Positions 51,304-60,061 of a stretch of 64,000 bases of DNA are shown piece after piece. The DNA lies in NCBI RefSeq assembly GCF_001644225.1, contig NZ_LSTV01000004.1, forward strand, positions 62,001-126,000. The letters run 5' to 3'. The translations under genes and the position numbers were made by a program. Below the pieces are notes generated by a model. It did no database searches, had not been told where the DNA came from, and saw only the letters and a list, made by a program, of their open reading frames with translations. This DNA is from Microbacterium oleivorans (GTDB lineage: Bacteria > Actinomycetota > Actinomycetes > Actinomycetales > Microbacteriaceae). The number at the start of each line of letters is the position of its first letter. The stretch's first letter is position 1.

Positions 51304-52200
51304 CTATTCTCCCGTCTCCGCAGCGGCATCGGCGCCGGGAGCGGATGCCGCGTCCCGCCGCGCGATGCGCGCGTCCAGCCACGCGAGCAGGTCGGCGCGC
51401 GCCTCGGCGGCGCAGTGTTCGTTGAAGATCTCGTGCCGCGCGTCGGGGTAGACGAGGGTTGTGACGTCGGTGAGTCCCGACCGGGTGCGGTAGGCGTCGG
51501 CGAGGCGGTGGACGCTCCGCGGGCCGCCGACGGGGTCGTCGCGCCCGACCATGAGGAGGACGGGCAGATCGACCCCGAGGTCGCGCTTCGGCTTGCCGAG
51601 GAGGCGCACGGTGTCGGCGGGGCCGAACAGTGTCGGCAGCGGGACCGTCGTCGTGAGCGGGTCGTCGAGGAACGCGCGGCCGACCGCGGCATCCGTCGAC
51701 AGCCATTCGACACCGGTCGCGTCGGCACCCGCCCAGCGCTTGTTGAGGGGCGCGGCGTTGAGGGCGCCCGGCCACAGGAGCGACGACCCGGAGAGGACCA
51801 GCGCGTCGTAGGCGCGCGGGTCGGCGTTCACGAGCTTCTGCGCGAGGAACGACCCCCACGAGTGCCCGAGGAGCACGAGCGGCAGGTCGGGGTGGCGGCC
51901 GCGGATGATGCCGGTGAACTGCTGGCACGCGGCGATCGCGGCGCGGAGGCCCCCCGGGCCCAGGCGGCCGAGACGGGAGTGGTCGCCGTCGTGCTGACGC
52001 AGGCCGGTGCGGCCGTGGCCGCGGTGGTCGTCGGCGTAGACGGTGAACCCGTCGGCGGTGAGCGCCGCGATGAGGGCGGCGTAGCGGCCGGCGTGCTCGC
52101 CGACGCCGTGGAGCAGTTGGACGACGCCCCGCGGCGTCCCCTCGGCGGGGTGGACGTCGTAGACGATCGCGATGCCGTGTGCATCGATGAACTCGGGCAT
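51304..52200 (-). CDS. Alpha/beta hydrolase, monoacylglycerol-lipase-like
   Basis: 298 residues. LLHGVGEHAGRYAAL oxyanion region, YADDHRGHGRT, nucleophile Ser114 in GHSWG, acid Asp in MVGRDDPVGG and His in DARHEIFNE. The HGxGEHxxRY and GHGxS-like patterns are those of lysophospholipases/monoacylglycerol lipases. No signal peptide, so cytoplasmic. First gene of the run with lipoate ligase and methyltransferase; divergent from marR. Confidence 0.85.
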   Translation of the reverse strand: MPEFIDAHGIAIVYDVHPAEGTPRGVVQLLHGVGEHAGRYAALIAALTADGFTVYADDHRGHGRTGLRQHDGDHSRLGRLGPGGLRAAIAACQQFTGIIRGRHPDLPLVLLGHSWGSFLAQKLVNADPRAYDALVLSGSSLLWPGALNAAPLNKRWAGADATGVEWLSTDAAVGRAFLDDPLTTTVPLPTLFGPADTVRLLGKPKRDLGVDLPVLLMVGRDDPVGGPRSVHRLADAYRTRSGLTDVTTLVYPDARHEIFNEHCAAEARADLLAWLDARIARRDAASAPGADAAAETGE

Positions 52201-52242
52201 GGCTCGAATCCTAGGGCCGGTCGGATGCCGCGCTCCGAGCCG

Positions 52243-52271
52243 TTAGCCAGACTAATGAGCTATGCTAATGA
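52243..52271. promoter_or_regulatory. marR promoter and operator candidate
   Basis: In a locally AT-rich spot, TTAGC (52243-52247) mirrors GCTAA (52264-52268), and CTAATGA is directly repeated at 52252-52258 and 52265-52271. TATGCT (52261-52266) fits a -10 placed nine bases before the marR ATG, which has no ribosome site, so the message may be leaderless. Such sites usually bind the MarR product. Confidence 0.5.
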
Positions 52272-52274
52272 AAC

Positions 52275-52721
52275 ATGAGCGACGCGACCGGTGACCAGAC
52301 CCAGGACCTCGCTCACGCGGCATCCGATTTCCGCATGGCGACCTTCCGGCTCGCGCGGCGCCTGCGCTCGCAGCGCGCGGTCGACACGATGAGCGACGGC
52401 CAGTTCGCCGTGCTCGCGGCACTCAAGGTCCACGGTCCGCACACGCTCGGCGAGCTCGCGGAACGCGAGCGGGTGTCGGCGCCCTCGATGAACCGCACCG
52501 TCAACTGCCTCGAGGAACTCGGCTACCTCAGCCGCACACCCGACGAGAACGATCGCCGCAAGGTGGTCATCGCGCTCACCGACAGCGGACGGGAGGTCGT
52601 CGTCGAGACGGTCCGGCGGCGCGACTCCTGGCTGGAGCACGCCTTCGAGGACCTCACCGCCGCGCAGCGGGCGACCCTCGCGAAGGCCGCCGCGATCATG
52701 CAGGAGGTGGCCGAGCGATGA
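52275..52721 (+). CDS. MarR-family transcriptional regulator
   Basis: 148 residues with a winged helix: LAALKVHGPHTLGELAERERVSAPSMNRTVNCLEELGYLSR (helix-turn-helix) then DENDRRKVVIALTDSG (wing). Probably represses itself and the MFS gene, whose ATG overlaps its stop (ATGA). The ligand would be a drug-like or aromatic compound by family knowledge. Confidence 0.9.
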   Translation: MSDATGDQTQDLAHAASDFRMATFRLARRLRSQRAVDTMSDGQFAVLAALKVHGPHTLGELAERERVSAPSMNRTVNCLEELGYLSRTPDENDRRKVVIALTDSGREVVVETVRRRDSWLEHAFEDLTAAQRATLAKAAAIMQEVAER

Positions 52722-54091
52722 GTTCCGCGATGTTCCGCTCCTTCTCCGTCTTCAACTACCGCGTCTGGTTCATCGGCGCCCTCGTGTCGAACGTGGGCGC
52801 GTGGATGCAGGCGACGGCGCTCAGCTGGGTCGTGCTGACGCAGCTCACCGACAACGACGCGACCGCCATGGGTGTCACGATGGCGCTGCAGTTCGCGCCG
52901 CCCCTGCTGCTCGTGGGCGTGACCGGGCTCGTCGCCGACCGCTTCGACCGCCGCAAGCTGCTTTTCGTGACACAGGGCTCGCTCATGGTGCTCGGGCTCA
53001 CGATCGGCGTGCTGCTCCTGCTCGGCGCGATGAACCTGTGGACGATGTACGCCTTCGCGTTCGCGCTCGGCGTCGTCGCCGCTTTCGACAACCCGACCCG
53101 GCAGGCGTTCGTCTCCGACCTCGTGGCGCGCGAGAACGCCTCGAACGCGGTCGCCTTGAACGCGGCATCCTTCAACACCGCCCGCATGATCGGACCCGCC
53201 GTCGCCGGTCTCGTCATCGTCGCCGTCGGCACCGGCTGGGTGTTCCTCGTCAACGCGCTGACGTTCCTCGCGATGCTCGTCGCGCTGCTGCTCATCCGCC
53301 CCGCGGAGCTCGCCCCGAGGCCGAAGCTGCGGAGCGCCGCGCGGATGGCCGACGGGCTGCGCTACGTCGGCGGCCGACCCGACCTGGTCGTGACGTTCAT
53401 CATGGTGTTCCTGCTCGGCGCGTTCGGCATGAACTTCCCGATCCTCGCCTCGACCATGGCTCTCGAGTTCGGCCAGAACGCCGACGGCTACGGCGTGCTC
53501 AGCTCGATCCTCGCGATCGGGTCGCTCGCCGGCGCCCTGCTCGCGGCGCGACGCGACCGCGCCCGGCTGCGCCTGGTCATCGGCGGACTCGGGCTGTTCG
53601 CGATCGCCTCGGTGCTCTCGGCCGCGATGCCCGTCTACCTCGCCTACGCCGCGACCCTCATGTTCATCGGGTTCGCGACGGTGACGACCCTTACCACGGC
53701 GAACGGTTACGTGCAGACGACGACCGAGCCTGCCCTGCGCGGACGCGTGCTCGCGCTCTACATGGCGATCCTCATGGGCGGCACGCCCTTCGGCGCCCCC
53801 ATCGTCGGCTGGGTGGCCGACGCGTTCGGACCGCGCGCTGCGATCCTGCTCGGCGCCGCGGCGGCCCTGGTCGCCTTCTGCGTCGGCGGCGGCTGGCTGC
53901 TGTTCTCGGGACGTCTGCACCGCCACGAGACGCGCCGCTTCGCGATGACGATCGACGAGACCCGGCCGATCAGCGTCGTCGCGCCCGAGGAGTTCAGTGA
54001 CGAGGTCGCCGCGACCACGCCGATCCGACTCCCCGAGGACGGCGACGTCGTCCCCGGGCGAGCGGATGCCGCGACACGACGCGGACGCTGA
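52718..54091 (+). CDS. MFS efflux transporter
   Basis: 457 residues with about 12 membrane segments, N-terminal FNYRVWFIGALVSNVGAWMQ and loop DRFDRRKLL, resembling the MFS_3/EntS-type drug and siderophore exporters. The cytoplasmic tail of about 50 residues is charged. Coupled to the MarR gene, so a resistance or efflux operon is likely. Substrate unknown. Confidence 0.88.
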   Translation: MSSAMFRSFSVFNYRVWFIGALVSNVGAWMQATALSWVVLTQLTDNDATAMGVTMALQFAPPLLLVGVTGLVADRFDRRKLLFVTQGSLMVLGLTIGVLLLLGAMNLWTMYAFAFALGVVAAFDNPTRQAFVSDLVARENASNAVALNAASFNTARMIGPAVAGLVIVAVGTGWVFLVNALTFLAMLVALLLIRPAELAPRPKLRSAARMADGLRYVGGRPDLVVTFIMVFLLGAFGMNFPILASTMALEFGQNADGYGVLSSILAIGSLAGALLAARRDRARLRLVIGGLGLFAIASVLSAAMPVYLAYAATLMFIGFATVTTLTTANGYVQTTTEPALRGRVLALYMAILMGGTPFGAPIVGWVADAFGPRAAILLGAAAALVAFCVGGGWLLFSGRLHRHETRRFAMTIDETRPISVVAPEEFSDEVAATTPIRLPEDGDVVPGRADAATRRGR

Positions 54092-54259
54092 GACCGGGAG
54101 CGCCCCGGTGACGGCCGTTCCGGGGACCCGAGGTGCCGGGTCGGCGCGGGCTGGGCGACAGGACGGGTCCCCGGAGCGGGTTCCCGAAGCGCGGGCGGCG
54201 GGTCGCCGACGCGCGAGGCGCAGGAATGACGGATGCCGGGACGCCGGCGACGGCGGGGG

Positions 54260-56671
54260 TCAGACGCCGACGACCGAGGTCCTGACCGCGTCGTAGCCGA
54301 CCGCCGCGGCAGTCACGACGACCTCGCCCGGCCCGTCGACCCGGACGACGGCGAGCAGCCGCCCGTCGTAGGTCATGTAGGCCGACGCGCCGAACGACTC
54401 CTCCGTGAGTGCGCGGCCCGAGCCGAGACCCGCGAGCGCACCCGGACCCGAGACGGAGACCTCGACGGGGAGGTCGCGGTCGGCGACGGCGATGCCGTCG
54501 TCGTCCGCGAGGGTGATCGCGACGAACGCGAGCCCGCCGACCGCGACGTCGTCGCGTTCGGCGTGCGCCCGCAGGCGAGGGGTGCCGGCCGTGCGCAGGA
54601 CGTGGCGACCGGTCTCACGGCCGTCGCGGCGCGCGACGGCCACGAGCTCGCCGGGGCGGAACGCGGTCTCGAAGCGCGCGACGAACGCCTTCTCCGCGCC
54701 CACCGGCGCCGAGCCGAGGCTCTCGCCGTCGAGGAGCAGTTCGACCTCGTCGGCATCCGCGTACACGTCGACCGTGACGGGCGCGCCGGGTGCGGCATCC
54801 CAGCTCCACGTCGACACGGTGTCGGTCCACGACCACGGCGTCGTCGCGGTGGGGCGGCCGTGGTGCTGCGGGCGATGCACGGCGATGTAGGGGTCGGTCC
54901 GCAGACCGTAGACGATCTCGCGGTAGTACGAGATCGTCCGCCGATAGCCGGTGATGTCGAGGTCGCCCGACTCGGCGAGCCGGTACGGGAAGGGGCCCGC
55001 GGTGCCCGTGTCGGCGTAGCCGGGCTCGTCGGCGTAGTCGACGCGGCCGATGCCGGCCTCGCCCAGGTAGTCCCAGCCCGTCCAGGTGAAGTCGCCGATG
55101 ACGTGCGGCAGCTCCTCGACGAGCCCCCACATGACGTCGATGCGCGCCGGGAAGGTTTCGGACCCGACGATGACGCGGTTCGGGTGGTCGACGGCATCCT
55201 GCCGGTACCGGGAGTCGGCGTAGTTGAAGCCGACGACGTCGAGCACCGCGGCGGACTCCTCGATCGACGCGCTCACGAGCGGCGAGGCGTTCATGAGCCC
55301 CATCTGGTCGCCCATATTCGCCATCATCGTGTTGGCGTCCTCGACCTGCTCGCGGGCCTCGGCCATACGCGGCAGGTTGGCGATGATGCCGTTGATGCCG
55401 TTCGTCACGAAGCGGGTGGGATCCGCCGCGCGCACGGCTTCGGCGAGTCGCCGACTCCACGTCGACCCGATCGGCGTGCCGAGCTCGAGGATCTCATTCC
55501 CGATCGAGTACATGATGACGCTGGGGTGGTTGCGGTCCTTCTCGACCAGTGAGCGGATGTCGCGCTCCCAGCGCTCCGGGAAGGTGATCGTGGCGTCGAA
55601 CGGCGCCTTCGCCCGCGTCCAGGCGTCGGCGAGCTCGTCCATGACGAGCACACCGTGCCGGTCGCACGCGTCGAGCATCGCGCGGCTCATCGGATTGTGG
55701 GCGCTCCGCAGCGCGTTGAAGCCGGCCTCCTTCAGCAGGCGGACTCGCCGATCCTCGGCGTCGTCGTGCGTTGCCGCACCGAGCACGCCGTTGTCGTGAT
55801 GCACGCAGGCGCCGCGCAGCATCACCGGCAGCCCGTTGATGCGAAGGCCCCGCACGGGGTCGACCTGCAGGGTGCGGATGCCGAAGGTCGTCGACTCCCC
55901 GTCGAGAACCGCACCGGCGGCATCCGTCACGGTCGTCCGCACGGAGTACAGGTGCGGGTGATCGGGGTGCCAGCGCGCCGGGGCGGCAACGGTGAGGCGA
56001 GCGCGGGCGACGGCATCCGTCCCGGGGAGAACGGTCACGGGAGACGTGCCGGAGGCGACCGTCTCGCCGTCGGGTGCCACGATCTCCCAGCGCACGCGCG
56101 TCTCGCGAGTGTGCCGTGCGGCGTTACGGACCGTCACGGCGACCTCGACCACGGCACGGTCGTCGTCGACGTCGGGCATCGTGACGACCACGCCGTGCGT
56201 GGGGATGTGCACCGGGTCGGCGACGACGAGGTGGACGGGACGGTAGATGCCGGCGCCGCTGTACCACCGGCTGTCGCGGTGCGCGCGGGCCTCGACGGTC
56301 AGGCGGTTCGTCTCGCCGAAGCGTAGGTAGGGGTCGAGCTCGGCGGTGAAGCCGGCGTAGCCGTTCGCCTCGTGGACGACGACCTCGCCGTTCAGGAACA
56401 CGACGGCGTCACGGTAGACGCCCTCGAACTCAAGGCGGACGGTCTTCTCCCGCCACGATTCGGGGACGTCGAGCTCGCGGACGTACTCGAACGCGCCCCC
56501 GGGTGTGTAGCCGGAGTGAACGCCCTGGACCTCGTCGGCGGAGCGCGGCAGATCGCGCAGCGCGTCGTGAGGGAGGACGACCGGCACGGGGCCGTGACCC
56601 TCGGCGGGGGACTCGAAGGGGCCGAGTTTGGGACCCGCGGTCCAGCCGTCCCGGAGGAGGATGCGGGTCAC
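54260..56671 (-). CDS. Glycoside hydrolase family 2 (beta-galactosidase-like)
   Basis: 803 residues from the GTG at 56671, which overlaps the TetR stop as GTGA. Jelly-roll domain (GGAFEYVRELDVPESW), immunoglobulin-like domain, TIM barrel with acid/base Glu393 (IGNEI) and nucleophile Glu505 (VGSETFP), then a DUF4982-like and an Ig-like end. Hydrolyses terminal beta-glycosides, most likely beta-galactoside or -glucuronide; the sub-specificity is open. No signal peptide, so cytoplasmic, in line with the divergent ABC importer. Translationally coupled to its likely regulator. Confidence 0.9.
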   Translation of the reverse strand: MTRILLRDGWTAGPKLGPFESPAEGHGPVPVVLPHDALRDLPRSADEVQGVHSGYTPGGAFEYVRELDVPESWREKTVRLEFEGVYRDAVVFLNGEVVVHEANGYAGFTAELDPYLRFGETNRLTVEARAHRDSRWYSGAGIYRPVHLVVADPVHIPTHGVVVTMPDVDDDRAVVEVAVTVRNAARHTRETRVRWEIVAPDGETVASGTSPVTVLPGTDAVARARLTVAAPARWHPDHPHLYSVRTTVTDAAGAVLDGESTTFGIRTLQVDPVRGLRINGLPVMLRGACVHHDNGVLGAATHDDAEDRRVRLLKEAGFNALRSAHNPMSRAMLDACDRHGVLVMDELADAWTRAKAPFDATITFPERWERDIRSLVEKDRNHPSVIMYSIGNEILELGTPIGSTWSRRLAEAVRAADPTRFVTNGINGIIANLPRMAEAREQVEDANTMMANMGDQMGLMNASPLVSASIEESAAVLDVVGFNYADSRYRQDAVDHPNRVIVGSETFPARIDVMWGLVEELPHVIGDFTWTGWDYLGEAGIGRVDYADEPGYADTGTAGPFPYRLAESGDLDITGYRRTISYYREIVYGLRTDPYIAVHRPQHHGRPTATTPWSWTDTVSTWSWDAAPGAPVTVDVYADADEVELLLDGESLGSAPVGAEKAFVARFETAFRPGELVAVARRDGRETGRHVLRTAGTPRLRAHAERDDVAVGGLAFVAITLADDDGIAVADRDLPVEVSVSGPGALAGLGSGRALTEESFGASAYMTYDGRLLAVVRVDGPGEVVVTAAAVGYDAVRTSVVGV

Positions 56672-57348
56672 GACGGGTTCTCGGCGGCGTCGCCCGCAGC
56701 CGGAGTCTCGTCGACGTCCCAGTCGATGTCGGCGAACGTCGCGAATAGGGCCTGCAGCTCCTCGGCCATGTCGAGCACGGAGCGATCGAGCAGCCACTGG
56801 ACCTGCAGACCGTCCATCATCGCGATGATCGTGACGGCCGCGCGCCGCGGCGTCATCCCGCGTCGCAGTCGACCCTCGGTCTCGAGGACCGTGAGAGCGC
56901 GCTCGATGTTCCCGCGGGTGAACTCGTAGCGACGGACGAAGTAGGCGTGCGCGGGGTGATCCGGCGCCGTCGCCTCGGCCGACAAGGTCGCGTACAGCTC
57001 CACGACACCGGGGATGGAGGCGTTGTAGCGCGCGAGGTCGATCAGTCCGCGGAGAACGGCGGCCCCGTCGTCGGAGCCGATCGGAACCATGGCCCGGGCG
57101 CGGTCGTCGCGCTCCTCGAGGACCGCCTCGAGCAGGGCGCTCTTGTTGCGGAAATGGTGCAGGAGACCGGCCTCGCTCATCCCGACGCGCAGGGCGATCT
57201 CGCGCAGGGAGCCCGACCGGTAGCCCGAGCCCGAGAACACTTCGAGGGCGGCGTCGAGGATCGCCTGTCGTGTCGCCTCGGTCTTGGCGTAGGTGCCGCG
57301 GCGGCGCCCCTGCGCCGTCGCGATGGTGTCCGTGTTCGTCATCCTCAT
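56668..57348 (-). CDS. TetR-family transcriptional regulator
   Basis: 226 residues with the TetR helix-turn-helix: TRQAILDAALEVFSGSGYRS then LREIALRVGMSEAGLLHHF. The C-terminal ligand domain is not specific. ATG at 57348 with AAGGA six bases ahead. It controls probably both GH2 and the divergent ABC operon, through the AT-rich intergenic region. Confidence 0.9.
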   Translation of the reverse strand: MRMTNTDTIATAQGRRRGTYAKTEATRQAILDAALEVFSGSGYRSGSLREIALRVGMSEAGLLHHFRNKSALLEAVLEERDDRARAMVPIGSDDGAAVLRGLIDLARYNASIPGVVELYATLSAEATAPDHPAHAYFVRRYEFTRGNIERALTVLETEGRLRRGMTPRRAAVTIIAMMDGLQVQWLLDRSVLDMAEELQALFATFADIDWDVDETPAAGDAAENPS

Positions 57349-57386
57349 CGATTCCTTGAAATCGCTCCCGTGAGCGATCGTTCGGG

Positions 57387-57449
57387 CTAGTTTGCACGGT
57401 TTGGTAACGAAAACCTAGCGATAACTAGATTTTTGTTTTGAAAACCTAG
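57387..57449. promoter_or_regulatory. Operator candidate between the TetR gene and the ABC operon
   Basis: An AT-rich, CTAG-rich island in GC-rich DNA. GAAAACCTAG occurs at 57409-57418 and 57440-57449, exactly 31 bases (about three turns) apart. CTAGATTTT (57425-57433) mirrors AAAACCTAG (57441-57449), a 25-bp imperfect palindrome. CTAGTTT at 57387-57393 may be a further half-site. TTGAAA at 57438-57443 could be a -35, but no good -10 is found at the right distance. Confidence 0.6.
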
Positions 57450-57526
57450 TCCTCGTTCGGATTTGCTGCTAGCGTCCGTCGGCAGAGCGATCCGCAGGGG
57501 TATCGCCACCCGAAATGAGGACAAAG

Positions 57527-59059
57527 ATGTTCCGATGGAAGGCCACAGCAGCCGTCGCCGTCGTCGCAGCACTCGCACTGACCGGATGCGCCGGCGGCGG
57601 AGAGACGACGAACTCCAGCGGAGAGGGTGGGAAGGCTGACCGCCTGACCCTCATCTCGATCGCAGCCCCGACGAGCTACGACATCGGCGCCGGCGCCGAG
57701 TGGGGCAACCGCAGCGAGTTCTTCGAGGCGGTCTTCGACACGCTGCTGCGCAAGGACTCCTCGGGCGAGATCCAGCCCAACCTCGCCACGAAGTGGGAGT
57801 ACAACGAGGACAAGACCGTCCTGACCCTCACGCTCCGCGACGACGCGACCTTCACCGACGGCACCGCGGTCGATGCGGATGCGGTCGTCGGCAGCCTCGA
57901 GCGCTTCCGCGACGGCACCTCCCCGCAGGCGGCCACGCTCGCCGGTAAGGAGTTCGCCGCCGTCGACGCGACGACCGTCACCATCACGCAGGACGCTCCG
58001 GACCCGTCGCTCGAGAACCTCCTCTCGATCGCTCCCGGCCTCGTCCAGGCCCCGTCGAGCTTCGACGACGAGAACTCGGCGACCACTCCGGTCGGCTCGG
58101 GCCCCTACATCCTCGACAGCGCGTCGAGCGTCACCGGCACCACGTACAACTACACGGCGAACCCGGACTACTGGAACAAGGACGCCGTCAAGTACGAGAA
58201 CCTCACCATCAACGTGATGGAGGACGTCACCGCCGTCCTCAACGCCATCAAGGCGGGCGAGGCGAACGGCGCGAAGATCGCCGACAACAACACCATCTCC
58301 GAGGTCGAGGGCGCCGGCTGGACGATCGAGTCGAACGAGCTCGACTTCCAGGGTCTGCTCCTGCTCGACCGCGCCGGCACGATGGCCCCCGAGCTGGCCG
58401 ACGTGAAGGTCCGCCAGGCCATCAACATGGCGTTCGACCGCGAGGCGCTGCTGCAGTCGCTGCAGAGCGGCTACGGCACCGTCACCGAGCAGGTCTTCCC
58501 GGCGACCTCCGTCGCCTACGACGAGGCGCTCGACAGCACCTACCCGTACGACCCGGATGCCGCCAAGGCGCTGCTCTCCGAGGCCGGATACCCGAACGGG
58601 TTCACGCTGAACATGATGTCGACGCCGGCCTTCCAGCAGACGTTCGACCTCGTCGCGCAGCAGCTCGCCGACATCGGGGTCACGGTGAAGTACACCGACC
58701 CCGGCACGGGCAACTTCATCACGGACATGCTCGCCCCGAAGTACCCGGCGACGTGGATGGCGCTGGAGCAGAACCCCGACTGGCAGCTCATCAACTTCAT
58801 GATCGCGCCGAACGCCACCTTTAACCCGTTCAAGTACCAGGACGACACCGTCGACGGCTACATCTCGACGATCCAGAACGGCACCGAGGACGAGGCGACC
58901 GCCGCGCTGAAGGAGCTCAACACCTACATCGTCGACCAGGCCTGGTTCGCGCCGTTCTACCGCGTCCAGGGTTCGTTCGCGACCGACGCGAACACGAACC
59001 TCGAATTCTGGCCGACCAACGCCTACCCGTCGATCTTCGACTTCTCGCCGAAGAACTGA
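57527..59059 (+). CDS. ABC transporter substrate-binding lipoprotein, family 5
   Basis: 510 residues from the ATG at 57527, chosen because GAGGA lies six bases before; an ATG at 57515 lacks one. Signal with lipobox LTGC (Cys21). Family-5 (DppA/OppA/NikA-type) marks: LATKWEYNEDKTVLTLTLRD, DADAVVGSLERF, GSGPYIL and VRQAINMAFDRE. Many actinobacterial members bind oligosaccharides rather than peptides, and the flanking glycosidases support a sugar here. A hairpin follows before the permease. Confidence 0.9.
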   Translation: MFRWKATAAVAVVAALALTGCAGGGETTNSSGEGGKADRLTLISIAAPTSYDIGAGAEWGNRSEFFEAVFDTLLRKDSSGEIQPNLATKWEYNEDKTVLTLTLRDDATFTDGTAVDADAVVGSLERFRDGTSPQAATLAGKEFAAVDATTVTITQDAPDPSLENLLSIAPGLVQAPSSFDDENSATTPVGSGPYILDSASSVTGTTYNYTANPDYWNKDAVKYENLTINVMEDVTAVLNAIKAGEANGAKIADNNTISEVEGAGWTIESNELDFQGLLLLDRAGTMAPELADVKVRQAINMAFDREALLQSLQSGYGTVTEQVFPATSVAYDEALDSTYPYDPDAAKALLSEAGYPNGFTLNMMSTPAFQQTFDLVAQQLADIGVTVKYTDPGTGNFITDMLAPKYPATWMALEQNPDWQLINFMIAPNATFNPFKYQDDTVDGYISTIQNGTEDEATAALKELNTYIVDQAWFAPFYRVQGSFATDANTNLEFWPTNAYPSIFDFSPKN

Positions 59060-59065
59060 TCGATC

Positions 59066-59099
59066 CGTCAGGTGGCGGCGTCCGCGCCGCCACCTGACG
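59066..59099 (+). promoter_or_regulatory. Intra-operon hairpin after the binding-protein gene
   Basis: CGTCAGGTGGCGGCG pairs perfectly with its complement over 15 bp with loop TCCG, between binding protein and permease. Such hairpins often stabilise the binding-protein part of the message or reduce read-through, giving more binding protein than permease. Confidence 0.65.
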
Positions 59100-59119
59100 A
59101 CCATCCCGGGAAGGTCATC

Positions 59120-60061
59120 ATGCTGTCATTCATCATCAGACGCGTCGTGTCCGGCGTCGTCCTCGTGGCGGTCATCTCCGCCGTCGCCTTCCTCCTGCTG
59201 TACGCGGGTGGCGGCGACATCGCCCGCCGCATCCTCGGCGAGAACGCGACGGCCGAGACCGTCGCGAAGAAGACCGAGGAGCTGGGTCTGAACCGTCCGC
59301 TGCTCACGCAGTACACCGACTGGCTGATGTCGGCCGTCTCGGGCAACCTCGGCCGCAGCTGGTTCACCGGCGAGCTCGTCAGCGTCAGTGTCGCGAACCG
59401 CCTCGCCGTCACGCTCTCGCTCGTCATCGGAGCAACCCTCATCTCGGCGGTCATCGCCATCGTGATCGGTGTGCTCGCGGCTCGCCGCGGCGGCGCGATC
59501 GACGGCACCGTCCAGTTCCTCTCGCTCGTCGGCTTCGCGGTGCCGGGCTTCCTCATCGCCCTAATCCTCGTGTCGATCTTCGCCGTCAACCTGCACTGGT
59601 TCAAGGCGACCGGATACGTGCCGATCGCTACTTCCTTCAGTGGCTGGATCGCCTCGGTGACCCTGCCGATCATCGCCCTGTCGATCGGGGCCATCGCGTC
59701 GGTCGCCGTGCAGGTGCGCGGGTCGGTCATCGACGCGACGTCCCGCGACTACGTCCGCACCCTCCGCGCCCGCGGCCTCAGCGAGCGCTCCGTCATCTAC
59801 AAGCACGTTCTCCGCAACGCCGGCGGGCCTGCGCTCGCGGTCCTCGCCCTGCAGTTCGTCGGACTCCTCGGTGGCGCGGTCGTCGTGGAGCAGATCTTCT
59901 CGATCCCCGGCATGGGGCAGCTCAGCGTCCGATCGACGTCGCTCGGCGACATCCCCGTCGTCATGGGGCTCGTGATCACGTTCGCGATCCTCGTCGTCGT
60001 CGTCAACCTCCTGATCGACCTCGCGCAGGCCGCTCTGAACCCGAAGGTGAGGCTCTCGTGA
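59120..60061 (+). CDS. ABC transporter permease, DppB-like
   Basis: 313 residues from the ATG at 59120 (GGGAAGGTC). About six membrane segments; the EAA loop reads YVRTLRARGLSERSVIYKHVLRNA. N-terminus FIIRRVVSGVVLV is typical for DppB-type permeases. The stop overlaps the next GTG as GTGA. Imports the ligand of the binding protein. Confidence 0.92.
   Translation: MLSFIIRRVVSGVVLVAVISAVAFLLLYAGGGDIARRILGENATAETVAKKTEELGLNRPLLTQYTDWLMSAVSGNLGRSWFTGELVSVSVANRLAVTLSLVIGATLISAVIAIVIGVLAARRGGAIDGTVQFLSLVGFAVPGFLIALILVSIFAVNLHWFKATGYVPIATSFSGWIASVTLPIIALSIGAIASVAVQVRGSVIDATSRDYVRTLRARGLSERSVIYKHVLRNAGGPALAVLALQFVGLLGGAVVVEQIFSIPGMGQLSVRSTSLGDIPVVMGLVITFAILVVVVNLLIDLAQAALNPKVRLS

Noticed and set aside
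54092-54259. Terminator between the MFS and GH2 genes
   Set aside because: A 12-bp stem (54119-54130 with 54164-54175) exists but has a 33-base loop and no T-run, too weak to call.
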